Assembly: GCF_900107925.1 (NCBI RefSeq)
Contig: NZ_FNUJ01000004.1
Location: forward strand, 62,001 to 126,000
Reading direction: 5' to 3'
Origin: Amycolatopsis pretoriensis
Lineage (GTDB): Bacteria; Actinomycetota; Actinomycetes; Mycobacteriales; Pseudonocardiaceae
DNA length: 64,000 nucleotides
This document shows positions 52,219 through 60,696 of the stretch, one piece after another. The notes beneath the pieces are model-generated. The model searched no databases. It had not been told where the DNA came from and was given only the letters and a program-made list of their open reading frames with translations. Numbering within the stretch: position 1 is the stretch's first letter; each line of letters opens with the position of its first letter. A program made the position numbers and the translations under genes.

Positions 52219-54053
52219 GCGCACCGACCGCGCCGAGCCTGCCCGCGCAGGTCCAGGCGGCCCGCGACCAGCTGCTGACCGTCGTCCGCGACGCCGATCC
52301 GGCCGCCGCCAAGTGGGTCGACGAGGTCCGGAAGGCGCGGCCGAAGAAGCCGGCCGTGGTGGTCGTCGGCGAGACGAACCGCGGGAAGAGTTCCCTGGTC
52401 AACGCGCTGCTCGCGATGCCGGGACTGTCCCCCGTGGACGCCGACGTCGCCACCGCCACCTACCTCGTGTTCGACCACGCCGACGCGTGGGGCGCGCAGG
52501 CCTGCTACCCCGGCCAGCTCGCGTCGGTGCCGATCGACCTCGGGCAGCTGATCAACTGGGTGTCCGCCGCGCACGAGCTGCCGCCGGGCCAGCTCCCGCC
52601 GCGGTACGTCGAGGTCACCGGGCCGGTCCCGCTGCTGGAACGCCTTTCGCTGGTCGACACGCCGGGGGTCGGCGGGCTCGACTCGCTGCACGGCGAGCTG
52701 GCCAAGGAAGCCGCCGCGGGCGCGACCGCGCTGCTGTTCGTCGTCGACGCCTCGGCGCCGTTCACCTCGACCGAGCTGCAGTTCCTGCGCGACGTCGGCG
52801 AGCGCGTCGAGACCGTGGTGTTCGCGCTGACCAAGGTGGACATGTTCCGCGGCTGGCGCGAGGTCATGGAGGCCGACAAGCAACTGCTGCGCGAGCACGC
52901 GCCCCGCTTCGCCGACGCCGTGTTCCACCCGGTGTCGGCGCGGATGTTCGAGACGGCCTCGAAGGCGCCGAACGAGCAGATGGCCGCGATGCTGCGGGAG
53001 AAGTCCGGCGTCGCCGCGGTGCAGACCGCGCTGCAGGAGCTCCTCGTCGGCCGCTCGGCCATGCTCGGCGAAGCGAACACGCTGCGTGCGCTGTCCAGCG
53101 CGCTCGGCGAGCTGAAGGCGAAGCTACAGGCCGAGAGCCGAGCGCTGTCCGCGGGCGAGGCAGAGGCCGAGCAGCTGCGCGAACGCCGTGACCAGCTTCA
53201 GGCGGAACGCCGGACGTCGACGCGCGGCTGGCAGCTGAAGCTGCGCGGCGAGGTGCAGCGCACCCGCGTCGAGGTCGGGCACGAAAGCGCCCGGCAGATG
53301 CGGGACGCGCAGACCCACTTCCGCCAGCTGATCGACGCGGCCAAGCGCGACGAGCTGGCCGCGTTGCCGCAGCAGGTCGACATCGCGCTGCAGACGACGT
53401 CGCAGCGCATTTCGATGCTGCTCTCGCAACGGCTGAACCAGGTCACCAACGTCTCGCTGTCGGAGCTGTTCTCCCCCGAAGAGCTCGACGTCATCCGCGC
53501 GCAGTTCGCCCGGGCCGGCGGCCCGCCGGTGGTGCTGCGCCCGCCGGACAAGAAGCCGCCGACGGCCGAGGACAAGCTGCTCGTCTTCATGGGCATCTCG
53601 GGCGGGGTCGGCGCGGGCAAGGTGGCCGCGCTGCCGCTGGCCGGCGTCGCGATCCTCAACCCCGTCGTGCTGCCCGCGACGATCATCATCGGCCTCGGCG
53701 CCGGCTGGTGGATGGCCCGCACGCGCAAGCACGCGGCCGACAAGCAGCACATGAAGCAGTGGCTGGTCGAGGCCATCGCGGATGCCCGGTCCACGCTGGA
53801 CCAGCTCGTCGCCGAGCAGCTGATCGAGGCCGAGCAGCAGCTGTCGATGGCGCTGGACGAGGCACTGGGCCGGCGGATCGACGCCATCGAGGCCGAGCTG
53901 AAGGAAGTCGACAAGACGATCAAGATGGGTGCGCAGGAGCGCGCCAAGAAGATCGCCATCGTGTCGAAGCGGCTCAAAGAGGTCTCCGAAGGCCGTGACC
54001 GCGCCGAAGCCTTCCTCACCCGGATCCGGGCACTGCGGGACAAGACGGCCTGA
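52215..54053 (+). CDS. Dynamin-like GTPase 2 (IniA-like)
   Basis: 612 residues. The GTPase domain has G1 VGETNRGKSSLVNALL (51-66), G3 DTPGVGGL and G4 TKVD. A long helical stalk follows (about 290-440), then a hydrophobic paired segment at about 456-503 (LLVFMGISGGVGAGKVAALP, VVLPATIIIGLGAGWWM), the expected membrane paddle. A second long coiled coil runs to the end. The size and layout match bacterial dynamins such as IniA. GTGA overlap with the GrpE-like gene shows tight coupling. Confidence 0.87.
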   Translation: MSAPTAPSLPAQVQAARDQLLTVVRDADPAAAKWVDEVRKARPKKPAVVVVGETNRGKSSLVNALLAMPGLSPVDADVATATYLVFDHADAWGAQACYPGQLASVPIDLGQLINWVSAAHELPPGQLPPRYVEVTGPVPLLERLSLVDTPGVGGLDSLHGELAKEAAAGATALLFVVDASAPFTSTELQFLRDVGERVETVVFALTKVDMFRGWREVMEADKQLLREHAPRFADAVFHPVSARMFETASKAPNEQMAAMLREKSGVAAVQTALQELLVGRSAMLGEANTLRALSSALGELKAKLQAESRALSAGEAEAEQLRERRDQLQAERRTSTRGWQLKLRGEVQRTRVEVGHESARQMRDAQTHFRQLIDAAKRDELAALPQQVDIALQTTSQRISMLLSQRLNQVTNVSLSELFSPEELDVIRAQFARAGGPPVVLRPPDKKPPTAEDKLLVFMGISGGVGAGKVAALPLAGVAILNPVVLPATIIIGLGAGWWMARTRKHAADKQHMKQWLVEAIADARSTLDQLVAEQLIEAEQQLSMALDEALGRRIDAIEAELKEVDKTIKMGAQERAKKIAIVSKRLKEVSEGRDRAEAFLTRIRALRDKTA

Positions 54054-54157
54054 GCATCCGCCCGGTTGTGAAGCGGAACCGAACGGGCCTACGGTGAGTC
54101 ATACCTTCCGATAGCAGGTCAGAGACGGCGTTACCCGGTTCTAAGGGGGCAGTTCCC

Positions 54158-54859
54158 ATGTGGGTCGACGAGAGCGGCGGCAGCGACACCGACGCGAGCG
54201 GTACGAACGCGATGACCGTCCACGTCGACGGCCAGGAGTACCAGGCCGAGGTCAACTACGACGTGAACGAGGACGGCGTCAACGACACCGCGATCGTCGA
54301 GCACGACGACGGCACCGCCCAGGCCTTCATCGACAGCAACCACGACGGTGAAGCCGACCAGTACGCCGTGCTGGACGAGAACGGGAAGGTCGTCGAGCAG
54401 GCCGTCTACGACGAGGCCAGCGGCGAGTGGGTCGAGTCCTCCGGGGGCGGCCACGACGACTCCGGCAGGAGCGGTCACGACGACAGCTCCGGCGGCCACA
54501 TCCACGCGGACCTGCCGGACGGCGAGGTCGACGCGGGTGCCGCGACCATCGACACCGACCACGACGGACACAACGACACCGCCATCGTCGAGACGAAGAG
54601 CGGCGGCACGATCGCCTTCACCGACAAGGACGGCGACGGCGAAGCTGACATCGCCGTGCAGACCGACGCGGACGGCACGACCACGACGTTCGAGCACAGC
54701 GGACCCGGCCAGTGGACCGAAGTCTCCAGTGGACTGATGGACTCCGGCGGCGAGGGCGACCCGGCGGGTGACGCCGAGTGGGGCGGCGCCGGCACGCAGA
54801 CGCTGGAGGGCGTCGCGCGCATCGACTCCGGCACCGGGCAGTGGATCTCCCCCAACTGA
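54158..54859 (+). CDS. Acidic DUF6802-like protein with EF-hand-like repeats
   Basis: 233 residues, strongly acidic, no signal peptide or membrane helix. Several Asp-rich loops recur: DVNEDGVNDTAIVEHDDG, DSNHDGEADQYAVLDENG, DTDHDGHNDTAIVETKSG and DKDGDGEADIAVQTDADG. They look like calcium-binding dockerin/EF-type loops in a repeating beta-hairpin. His-rich GGHDDSGRSGHDDSSGGHIH sits mid-protein. It resembles DUF6802-type proteins of Pseudonocardiaceae. It lies last in the dynamin locus, but a 104-base gap allows its own promoter. Export route unknown. Confidence 0.68.
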   Translation: MWVDESGGSDTDASGTNAMTVHVDGQEYQAEVNYDVNEDGVNDTAIVEHDDGTAQAFIDSNHDGEADQYAVLDENGKVVEQAVYDEASGEWVESSGGGHDDSGRSGHDDSSGGHIHADLPDGEVDAGAATIDTDHDGHNDTAIVETKSGGTIAFTDKDGDGEADIAVQTDADGTTTTFEHSGPGQWTEVSSGLMDSGGEGDPAGDAEWGGAGTQTLEGVARIDSGTGQWISPN

Positions 54860-54880
54860 AAGTTAGCCAGGTCACAGTTT

Positions 54881-54910
54881 GAAAGCCCGAGGCTCCGGCC
54901 TCGGGCTTTC
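54881..54910 (+). terminator. Terminator after the acidic protein gene
   Basis: GAAAGCCCGAGGC-TCCG-GCCTCGGGCTTTC, a 13-bp perfect stem with a tetraloop and a TTC tail. Confidence 0.88.
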
Positions 54911-55153
54911 TTCATGTCTTCAATGAAAGAGAATTGACCATCTGAATCGATTCCCTTATCGGTCCTGTGAGAGAACGTACACGTCAGCTCTCGGTTACCT
55001 GCTGGTCATGCGGTTACTCTCGAAGAATCCCAAAACCCGCACACCGGTCGTCAGCCGGTGTGCGAAGCCATTCGGCCGCAGGCAATGAAGCCCGCACCGG
55101 AACAGCGTCGTTCCCGGTGCGGGCTCATTTGTCGTCGGAAGTCAGGAGTAGAG
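54911..55153 (+). promoter_or_regulatory. Structured leader of pckG with two hairpins
   Basis: Hairpin 1: CGCACACCGG/CCGGTGTGCG (55038-55047 with 55055-55064). Hairpin 2: AGCCCGCACCGG/CCGGTGCGGGCT (55089-55100 with 55114-55125), followed by CATTTG. The second looks like a terminator placed 28 bases before the pckG start. Its right arm repeats GGTG/CGGG-type bases of the first, so alternative pairing is conceivable. Upstream bases 54911-55030 hold the probable promoter; no further element was recognised. Confidence 0.5.
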
Positions 55154-56974
55154 ATGACCGCAGTCGCCATCCCCGGACTGGACACCGCGCCGACGACGCA
55201 CACCGGCGTGCTGTCCTTCGTCCGGGAGGTCGCCGAGCTGACCAACCCGGACCGCGTGGTGTGGGTCGACGGGTCCGACGAAGAAGCCGCCCGGATCAAC
55301 CAGGAGCTGGTCGACGCCGGGACGTTCGTGCAGCTCAAGTCGAAGCCCAACTCCTTCTGGGCCACTTCCGACCCCAACGACGTCGCCCGCGTCGAGGACC
55401 GCACCTTCATCTGTTCGGAGCGCCCGGAGGACGCCGGCCCGACGAACAACTGGATGGACCCGGCCGAGATGAAGGCCACCATGACCGAGCTCTTCCGGGG
55501 CTCGATGCGCGGCCGCACGATGTACGTCATCCCGTTCTGCATGGGTCCGCTCGGCGCCGAGAACCCCAAGCTGGGTATCGAAATCACCGATTTCGCCTAC
55601 GTTGTCGCCTCCATGCGCGTGATGACGCGCGCCGGTAAGGCGGCCCTCGACAAGTTCGTCGCGCCGGATGGCACCGAGCGTGAATTCGTGCCCGCGCTCC
55701 ACTCCGTGGGTGCGCCGCTCGAACCGGGTCAGCAGGACGTTTCCTGGCCCTGCAACGAAACGAAGTACATTTCGCACTTCCCGGAAGAGCGCGCGATCTG
55801 GAGCTACGGCTCGGGTTACGGCGGCAACTCCCTGCTCGGCAAGAAGTGCTACTCGCTGCGCATCGCTTCGGTGATGGCCCGCGACGAGGGCTGGCTCGCC
55901 GAGCACATGCTGATCCTCAAGCTGATCTCGCCCGAGGACAAGGTCCACTACGTCGCGGCCGCGTTCCCGAGCGCCTGCGGCAAGACCAACCTCGCCATGC
56001 TGCAGCCGACCATCCCGGGCTGGCGCGCCGAGACCCTGGGCGACGACATCGCGTGGATGCGCTTCGGTGAAGACGGCCGCCTGTACGCGGTCAACCCCGA
56101 GTTCGGCTTCTTCGGCGTCGCGCCGGGCACCGACTGGCACACCAACCCGAACGCCATGCGCACGATCGAGAAGGGCAACACGGTCTTCACGAACGTCGCC
56201 CTGACCGACGACGGCGACATCTGGTGGGAGGGCATGGAGAACCAGCCCGAGCACGCCACCTCCTGGAAGCACCAGGACTGGACGCCGGACTCGGGCGAGA
56301 AGGCCGCCCACCCGAACTCGCGCTACTGCACGCCGATGTCGCAGTGCCCGATCCTCGCGCCGGAGTGGGACGACCCGAAGGGCGTGCCGATCTCGGCGAT
56401 CCTGTTCGGCGGGCGCCGCAAGACGACGGTGCCGCTGGTGAACGAGGCCCGCGACTGGCAGCACGGCGTCTTCATGGGCGCCACGATGTCGTCGGAGACC
56501 ACGGCGGCCGCGGCCGGCGCGGTCGGCAACGTCCGCCGCGACCCGATGGCGATGCTGCCGTTCCTCGGCTACCACGCCGGTGACTACTTCAAGCACTGGC
56601 TGAACCTGGGCAAGAACGCCGACGCGAACAAGCTGCCGAAGATCTTCTACGTCAACTGGTTCCGCCGCGGCGACGACGGCCGCTTCCTGTGGCCGGGCTT
56701 CGGCGAGAACTCGCGGATCCTCAAGTGGGTCATCGAGCGCGTCGAGGGCAAGGGCAACGCCGTCGAGACGCCGGTCGGCTTCGTGCCGCGCGCCGAGGAC
56801 CTCGACACCGAGGGCCTGACCGAGCCGATCGAGGACATCCAGGCCGCCCTGGACGTCAAGCCCGAGGAGTGGCGCGAGGAGCTGCCGCTGATCGAGGAGT
56901 GGTTCGAGAAGATCGGCGAGGTGCCCACCTCGCTGCGTGACGAGCTCGACGCGCTGGCCCAGCGCCTCAGCTGA
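55154..56974 (+). CDS. pckG: Phosphoenolpyruvate carboxykinase (GTP)
   Basis: 606-residue enzyme converting oxaloacetate and GTP to PEP at the start of gluconeogenesis. Motifs are MYVIPFCMGPLG, the P-loop AAFPSACGKTNLAMLQP (about 270-286), GDDIAWMRFGEDGRLYAVNP, FGVAPGT, ILFGGRRKTTVPLV and the NWFRRGDDGRFLWPGFGEN nucleotide site. ATG 55154 has AGGAG 5 bases upstream. The open frame extends further upstream only through the hairpin leader. No metabolic partner genes are adjacent. Confidence 0.97.
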   Translation: MTAVAIPGLDTAPTTHTGVLSFVREVAELTNPDRVVWVDGSDEEAARINQELVDAGTFVQLKSKPNSFWATSDPNDVARVEDRTFICSERPEDAGPTNNWMDPAEMKATMTELFRGSMRGRTMYVIPFCMGPLGAENPKLGIEITDFAYVVASMRVMTRAGKAALDKFVAPDGTEREFVPALHSVGAPLEPGQQDVSWPCNETKYISHFPEERAIWSYGSGYGGNSLLGKKCYSLRIASVMARDEGWLAEHMLILKLISPEDKVHYVAAAFPSACGKTNLAMLQPTIPGWRAETLGDDIAWMRFGEDGRLYAVNPEFGFFGVAPGTDWHTNPNAMRTIEKGNTVFTNVALTDDGDIWWEGMENQPEHATSWKHQDWTPDSGEKAAHPNSRYCTPMSQCPILAPEWDDPKGVPISAILFGGRRKTTVPLVNEARDWQHGVFMGATMSSETTAAAAGAVGNVRRDPMAMLPFLGYHAGDYFKHWLNLGKNADANKLPKIFYVNWFRRGDDGRFLWPGFGENSRILKWVIERVEGKGNAVETPVGFVPRAEDLDTEGLTEPIEDIQAALDVKPEEWREELPLIEEWFEKIGEVPTSLRDELDALAQRLS

Positions 56975-56986
56975 GCTCTCCGAGAC

Positions 56987-57030
56987 AGAAGGGGACGCCT
57001 TCCGGCCGCATCCGGGAGGCGTCCCCTTCT
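56987..57030 (+). terminator. Terminator of pckG
   Basis: AGAAGGGGACGCCT (56987-57000) pairs perfectly with AGGCGTCCCCTTCT (57017-57030), 14 bp. Confidence 0.88.
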
Positions 57031-57055
57031 ACCTGTCCAGGGTAGTTTCGCGACC

Positions 57056-57898
57056 ATGAAACCGTTTCGCTTCGGGGTGGCGCTCGTGGCGCCCGGCTCG
57101 CGAGCCGAGTGGGTGGCGAAGTGCCGGCAGGCCGAGGACCTCGGGTACGACGTCGTCGGCGTGGTCGACCACCTCGGGCGGGTCGCCCCGGTGCCCGCGC
57201 TGCTGCTCGCCGCCGAGGCCACCGAGCGGGTCCGGCTCAACACGTACGTGCTCAACGCGAGCTTCCACAACCCGGTGCTGCTGGCCCGCGACCTCAGTGG
57301 GCTCGACGACTTCACCGGGGGCCGTGTCGAAGTCGGCATCGGGGCCGGGTACGCCCGCGCGGAGTTCGAGGCCACGGGCATCGAGTGGGGTACCGCCGGG
57401 CAGCGGTTCGAACGGCTCGTCAACGCGGTCACCGAACTCGAGCGCGCCTACGAAGGCCGCCCCCGCCCACCGCTGCTGCTCGGTGGCCGCGGCGACCGCA
57501 TGCTGACCTTCGCCGCGCAGCACGCCGACACCATCGCCTTCACCGGCACCGCGCCCGGCGCGGCCGAAGGCCGGCTCGCCCTGGCCGGCCCCGACGCGAT
57601 CGCCGAGCGCGTCGCGTTCGCCAAGAGAGCGCTGGGTGGCCGCGACGCCGAGCTCAACCTGCTGATCCACTTCATCCGCGTCACCGACGACCGGCGCTCG
57701 GCGCTCGAAACCGCGCACCAGCTCGTGCCGCACCTCGGTGCCGACGAACTCGGTGCGCTGCCCACCGTCGTCATCGGCTCGGCGGAGGCGGCGGCCGAAC
57801 AGCTGCTGCGCACCCGCGAGACGCTCGGCGTCAGCTACTTCACGGTGATCGAAGAAGACCTGACCCGGCTGGCCCCGGTGATCGGAAAACTCCGGTGA
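57056..57898 (+). CDS. LLM-class F420-dependent oxidoreductase (copy 1)
   Basis: 280-residue luciferase-like TIM-barrel enzyme, group with TIGR03621-like members. FRFGVALVAPGSRAEWVAKC, AEDLGYDVVGVVDHLG, LNTYVLNASFHNPVLLARDL, VGIGAGYARAEFEATGI and PPLLLGGRGDRML are typical. F420 use is inferred from the family in actinobacteria. The next gene is a clear paralogue. A -10-like TAGTTT lies before ATG 57056. Confidence 0.85.
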   Translation: MKPFRFGVALVAPGSRAEWVAKCRQAEDLGYDVVGVVDHLGRVAPVPALLLAAEATERVRLNTYVLNASFHNPVLLARDLSGLDDFTGGRVEVGIGAGYARAEFEATGIEWGTAGQRFERLVNAVTELERAYEGRPRPPLLLGGRGDRMLTFAAQHADTIAFTGTAPGAAEGRLALAGPDAIAERVAFAKRALGGRDAELNLLIHFIRVTDDRRSALETAHQLVPHLGADELGALPTVVIGSAEAAAEQLLRTRETLGVSYFTVIEEDLTRLAPVIGKLR

Positions 57899-57911
57899 GT
57901 ACGTTGGGATC

Positions 57912-58793
57912 ATGACTCGGGATTTCCGCTTCGGTGTCAACATGGTCGTTCCGGACAGCCGCGCCGCGTGGGTCGAAAAGTGCCGCAAGGTCGAGGACCT
58001 CGGCTACGACGTGCTCTCGGTCGCCGACCACCTCGGCATGGCCACGCCGTTCCCGTCGCTGGTGCTCGCGGGCGAGGCCACTTCCCACGTCAAGCTGAAC
58101 ACCTTCGTGCTCAACGCGCCCTTCTACAACCCGGTGCTGCTCGCCCGCGACGTCACGGGCACCGACCAGTTCACCGACGGCCGGCTGGAGCTCGGGCTCG
58201 GCGCGGGGTACGTCAAGGCGGAGTTCGAAGCGGCCGGGATGCCGTTCCCGTCCGCCGGCGAGCGCGTCGACCACCTCGAGCGCACGATCCTCGAGCTGAA
58301 GCGGCGCTACGCCGACCCCGAGCACAAGCCGTCGCCCGTGCGCCCCCAAGGGCCGCCGCTGCTGCTCGGCGGACGCGGTGACCGCGTGCTCGGCCTGGCC
58401 GTCGAGCACGCCGACATCATCGGCTTCACCGCCACGGCGAAGACGCCGGACGGCGCGCCCATCGCGGCGGGCACCCTCGCGGACGTCGACGAGCGCGTGG
58501 CGTTCGTCCGCGCGAAGCTCGGCGAGCGAGCGTCCGAAGTGGAGTTCAACCTGCTCTGCCAGTTCGTGAAGGTGACGAACGACCGCGCGGCCGGCCTGGC
58601 GGAGCTCGAGCAGCTCGTCCCCGGCGGGATGAGCGCCGAGGAGATCGGGGAGCTGCCGATCGCGCTCGTCGGCACGCCGGCCCAGATCGCCGACCAGATC
58701 CGCGGGCACCGCGAGCGGTTCGGCTTCACCTACTTCACCATCCTCGAGATGTTCTTCGAAGAGTTCGCCCCGGTGCTCGAGCACCTCCGATGA
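57912..58793 (+). CDS. LLM-class F420-dependent oxidoreductase (copy 2)
   Basis: 293 residues with the same framework: FRFGVNMVVPDSRAAWVEKC, VEDLGYDVLSVADHLG, LNTFVLNAPFYNPVLLARDV, LGLGAGYVKAEFEAAGM and PPLLLGGRGDRVLG. It is 13 bases after copy 1 and a product of tandem duplication. The ABC ATPase that follows overlaps its stop (ATGA). Confidence 0.86.
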   Translation: MTRDFRFGVNMVVPDSRAAWVEKCRKVEDLGYDVLSVADHLGMATPFPSLVLAGEATSHVKLNTFVLNAPFYNPVLLARDVTGTDQFTDGRLELGLGAGYVKAEFEAAGMPFPSAGERVDHLERTILELKRRYADPEHKPSPVRPQGPPLLLGGRGDRVLGLAVEHADIIGFTATAKTPDGAPIAAGTLADVDERVAFVRAKLGERASEVEFNLLCQFVKVTNDRAAGLAELEQLVPGGMSAEEIGELPIALVGTPAQIADQIRGHRERFGFTYFTILEMFFEEFAPVLEHLR

Positions 58794-59395
58794 TCGACGC
58801 GCGGGGCATCGGCGTCCGGGCCGGCGAGCTGTGGCTGTTCGACGACCTGGACTTCTCCGTCGACCCGGGTGAGTGCGCGGCGATCGTCGGGCCGAACGGG
58901 GTCGGCAAGTCGACTCTGATGCGCTGCTTCTACGGGATGCAGAAGCCGCAGCGGGGTCGCGTGCTCGTCGACGGCAAAGAGCCGGACGAACGGGACGTCG
59001 AGTTCCGGCGCAAGGTGTCCGTGCTGTTCGACGACTCGGACTTCTTCGCCGAGCTGACGCCGGTGCAGCACCTGGAACTGCTGTCCGGCTCGTTCGGTGC
59101 CGACCTCGGCGACCACGAGGAACTGCTGCGCGACGCGGGCCTGGGCGATCGCATGCGCGTCACGTCCGGGCACTTCTCCGCGGGCCAGCGGCGTCGCCTG
59201 CTCCTGCTCGGCGTCACCGCGCGGCCGCACCGGCTCCTGCTGCTCGACGAGCCGGAGCGTGCGCTGGACACCGCGGGCAAGGAATGGCTGGTCGAGCTGA
59301 TCGCCCGGTCGACGGCGGCCGGCGCGGCGGTCGTGGTGGCCACGCACCACCCGCCGCTGCTGGAAGCCGCCGACAGCACGCTCGAGCTGTGGTGA
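58790..59395 (+). CDS. Small ABC transporter ATPase
   Basis: 201 residues, compact CcmA-like. Walker A is GPNGVGKST (about 34-42), the signature is FSAGQRRRLLLLG, Walker B is RLLLLDEPERALDT, and the H-loop is ATHHPP. It overlaps the preceding oxidoreductase and the following membrane protein, so all are translated together. Substrate unknown. Confidence 0.88.
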   Translation: MIDARGIGVRAGELWLFDDLDFSVDPGECAAIVGPNGVGKSTLMRCFYGMQKPQRGRVLVDGKEPDERDVEFRRKVSVLFDDSDFFAELTPVQHLELLSGSFGADLGDHEELLRDAGLGDRMRVTSGHFSAGQRRRLLLLGVTARPHRLLLLDEPERALDTAGKEWLVELIARSTAAGAAVVVATHHPPLLEAADSTLELW

Positions 59396-60666
59396 CCCTC
59401 GCGCCGCGGCGGATGCGGATCCCGGGCCGCAAGCGGTTCGGCGGGATCTTCAGCGGTGACACGGCGTCGTTCGTCTTCCTGTTCGGCTTCGGGTTCCTGT
59501 TCACCGCGTTCTTCCACGTCGACGGCTGGCGCCAGGCCGTCTACGGCTCGGCCCACGTGGACTTCCCGGCCGTGCTCGGCCTGCTCACGCTCTGCTGCGC
59601 GGTGGGCTGGCGCGGCCTGCTGCGCCGCGGCTTCGCGTGGGTCGAACCGGCCGAACTGACCTGGCTCGACTTCGCGCCGGTGGACCGCGGCCGCGTCGTC
59701 ACGCTGCGGCTGCTCGGCGCCTGGACCGGCGTCGCCGCGGTGACCGGTTACCTGGCCGCGCTGCTGCTCGCGGTCGGCGGCGCCGGGCTGGACCAGTGGC
59801 GGGCGGGTGTCGCCGTCGTGGCCGCCACCGCGGTGGCGGCGTTCGTGAGCGCGCGGCGGACGTCGTTGCGGTTCGACGCGTTCGGCCCGCTGGTGCTCGC
59901 GGTGGCCGGGCTGGCGATCGCCGCGTTCGGCCTCGGCCCGGTGACCGCGGAGCTCATCGCCGCCGGCGTGCTGGTCGCGGCGCTGCCGCTGGCTTTCGGC
60001 GGCGAGCCGGTCTCCCGCGCGGGCCGGTCGGTGCTGCTCGCCGGGTGGGACGGCCGCGTGTTGCGCTCGGTCGCCGTCACCTTCCTCGACCCGATGATGC
60101 TGCTCCCGCCGTCCGCGCCGGTCGGGCTTTCGGTCCGGCGGCCGACCCCGCTGCGGCTGGCGGTCGCGGGCACGCTCGGCCGGTCGCGGTACGCGGGCGC
60201 GGCGGTGCTGGTCGGCTTCGCGGTCGTCGTCGCGCACATCGCGTTGCCGACCCTGCCGGGCGCGGTCCTGGCCGGCCTCGGCGCGTACGTCGCGCTGACG
60301 CCGTTCGGCGCCGGGCTCGGCGAGCTGTGGCGCAACCCGGGCCGCCGCCGCTGGCTCGGGTCGCCGGACCGCGACCTCGTGCTCGCGCACGGCGTGGTGC
60401 TCGCGGGCACCGGCCTGCTCTGGACGGGTGTGCTCGCGGCGGTCACCCTCGCGGGTGGGACGTCGTTCGGCGCGGGCGCATGGCTCGCCGTGCCGCTGGC
60501 GGTGCTCTCGATCCTGCGCACGGTCACGCGGACCGCCGTTGACTACGCGAATCCGGCTTTCGTGGACACCCCGATGGGGCCGATGCCCGCCAACCTGGCC
60601 CGCCAGCTGTTCCGCGGCCCCGACCTGCTCGTGGTCGGCATCGTGGTGCTGTCGGCCGCCGTTTGA
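59392..60666 (+). CDS. Polytopic membrane partner of the small ABC ATPase
   Basis: 424 residues with about ten hydrophobic helices (SFVFLFGFGFLFTAFFHVDG, PLVLAVAGLAIAAFGLGPVT, LLWTGVLAAVTLAGGTSFGA and others). The cytoplasmic start is basic (APRRMRIPGRKRFGG). GTGA overlap with the ATPase identifies it as the probable permease. DUF6297-like proteins have similar features. Role inferred. Confidence 0.75.
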   Translation: MTLAPRRMRIPGRKRFGGIFSGDTASFVFLFGFGFLFTAFFHVDGWRQAVYGSAHVDFPAVLGLLTLCCAVGWRGLLRRGFAWVEPAELTWLDFAPVDRGRVVTLRLLGAWTGVAAVTGYLAALLLAVGGAGLDQWRAGVAVVAATAVAAFVSARRTSLRFDAFGPLVLAVAGLAIAAFGLGPVTAELIAAGVLVAALPLAFGGEPVSRAGRSVLLAGWDGRVLRSVAVTFLDPMMLLPPSAPVGLSVRRPTPLRLAVAGTLGRSRYAGAAVLVGFAVVVAHIALPTLPGAVLAGLGAYVALTPFGAGLGELWRNPGRRRWLGSPDRDLVLAHGVVLAGTGLLWTGVLAAVTLAGGTSFGAGAWLAVPLAVLSILRTVTRTAVDYANPAFVDTPMGPMPANLARQLFRGPDLLVVGIVVLSAAV

Positions 60667-60696
60667 CCTACGCTCGTTCCGTCGAAGGGAGCAGCG

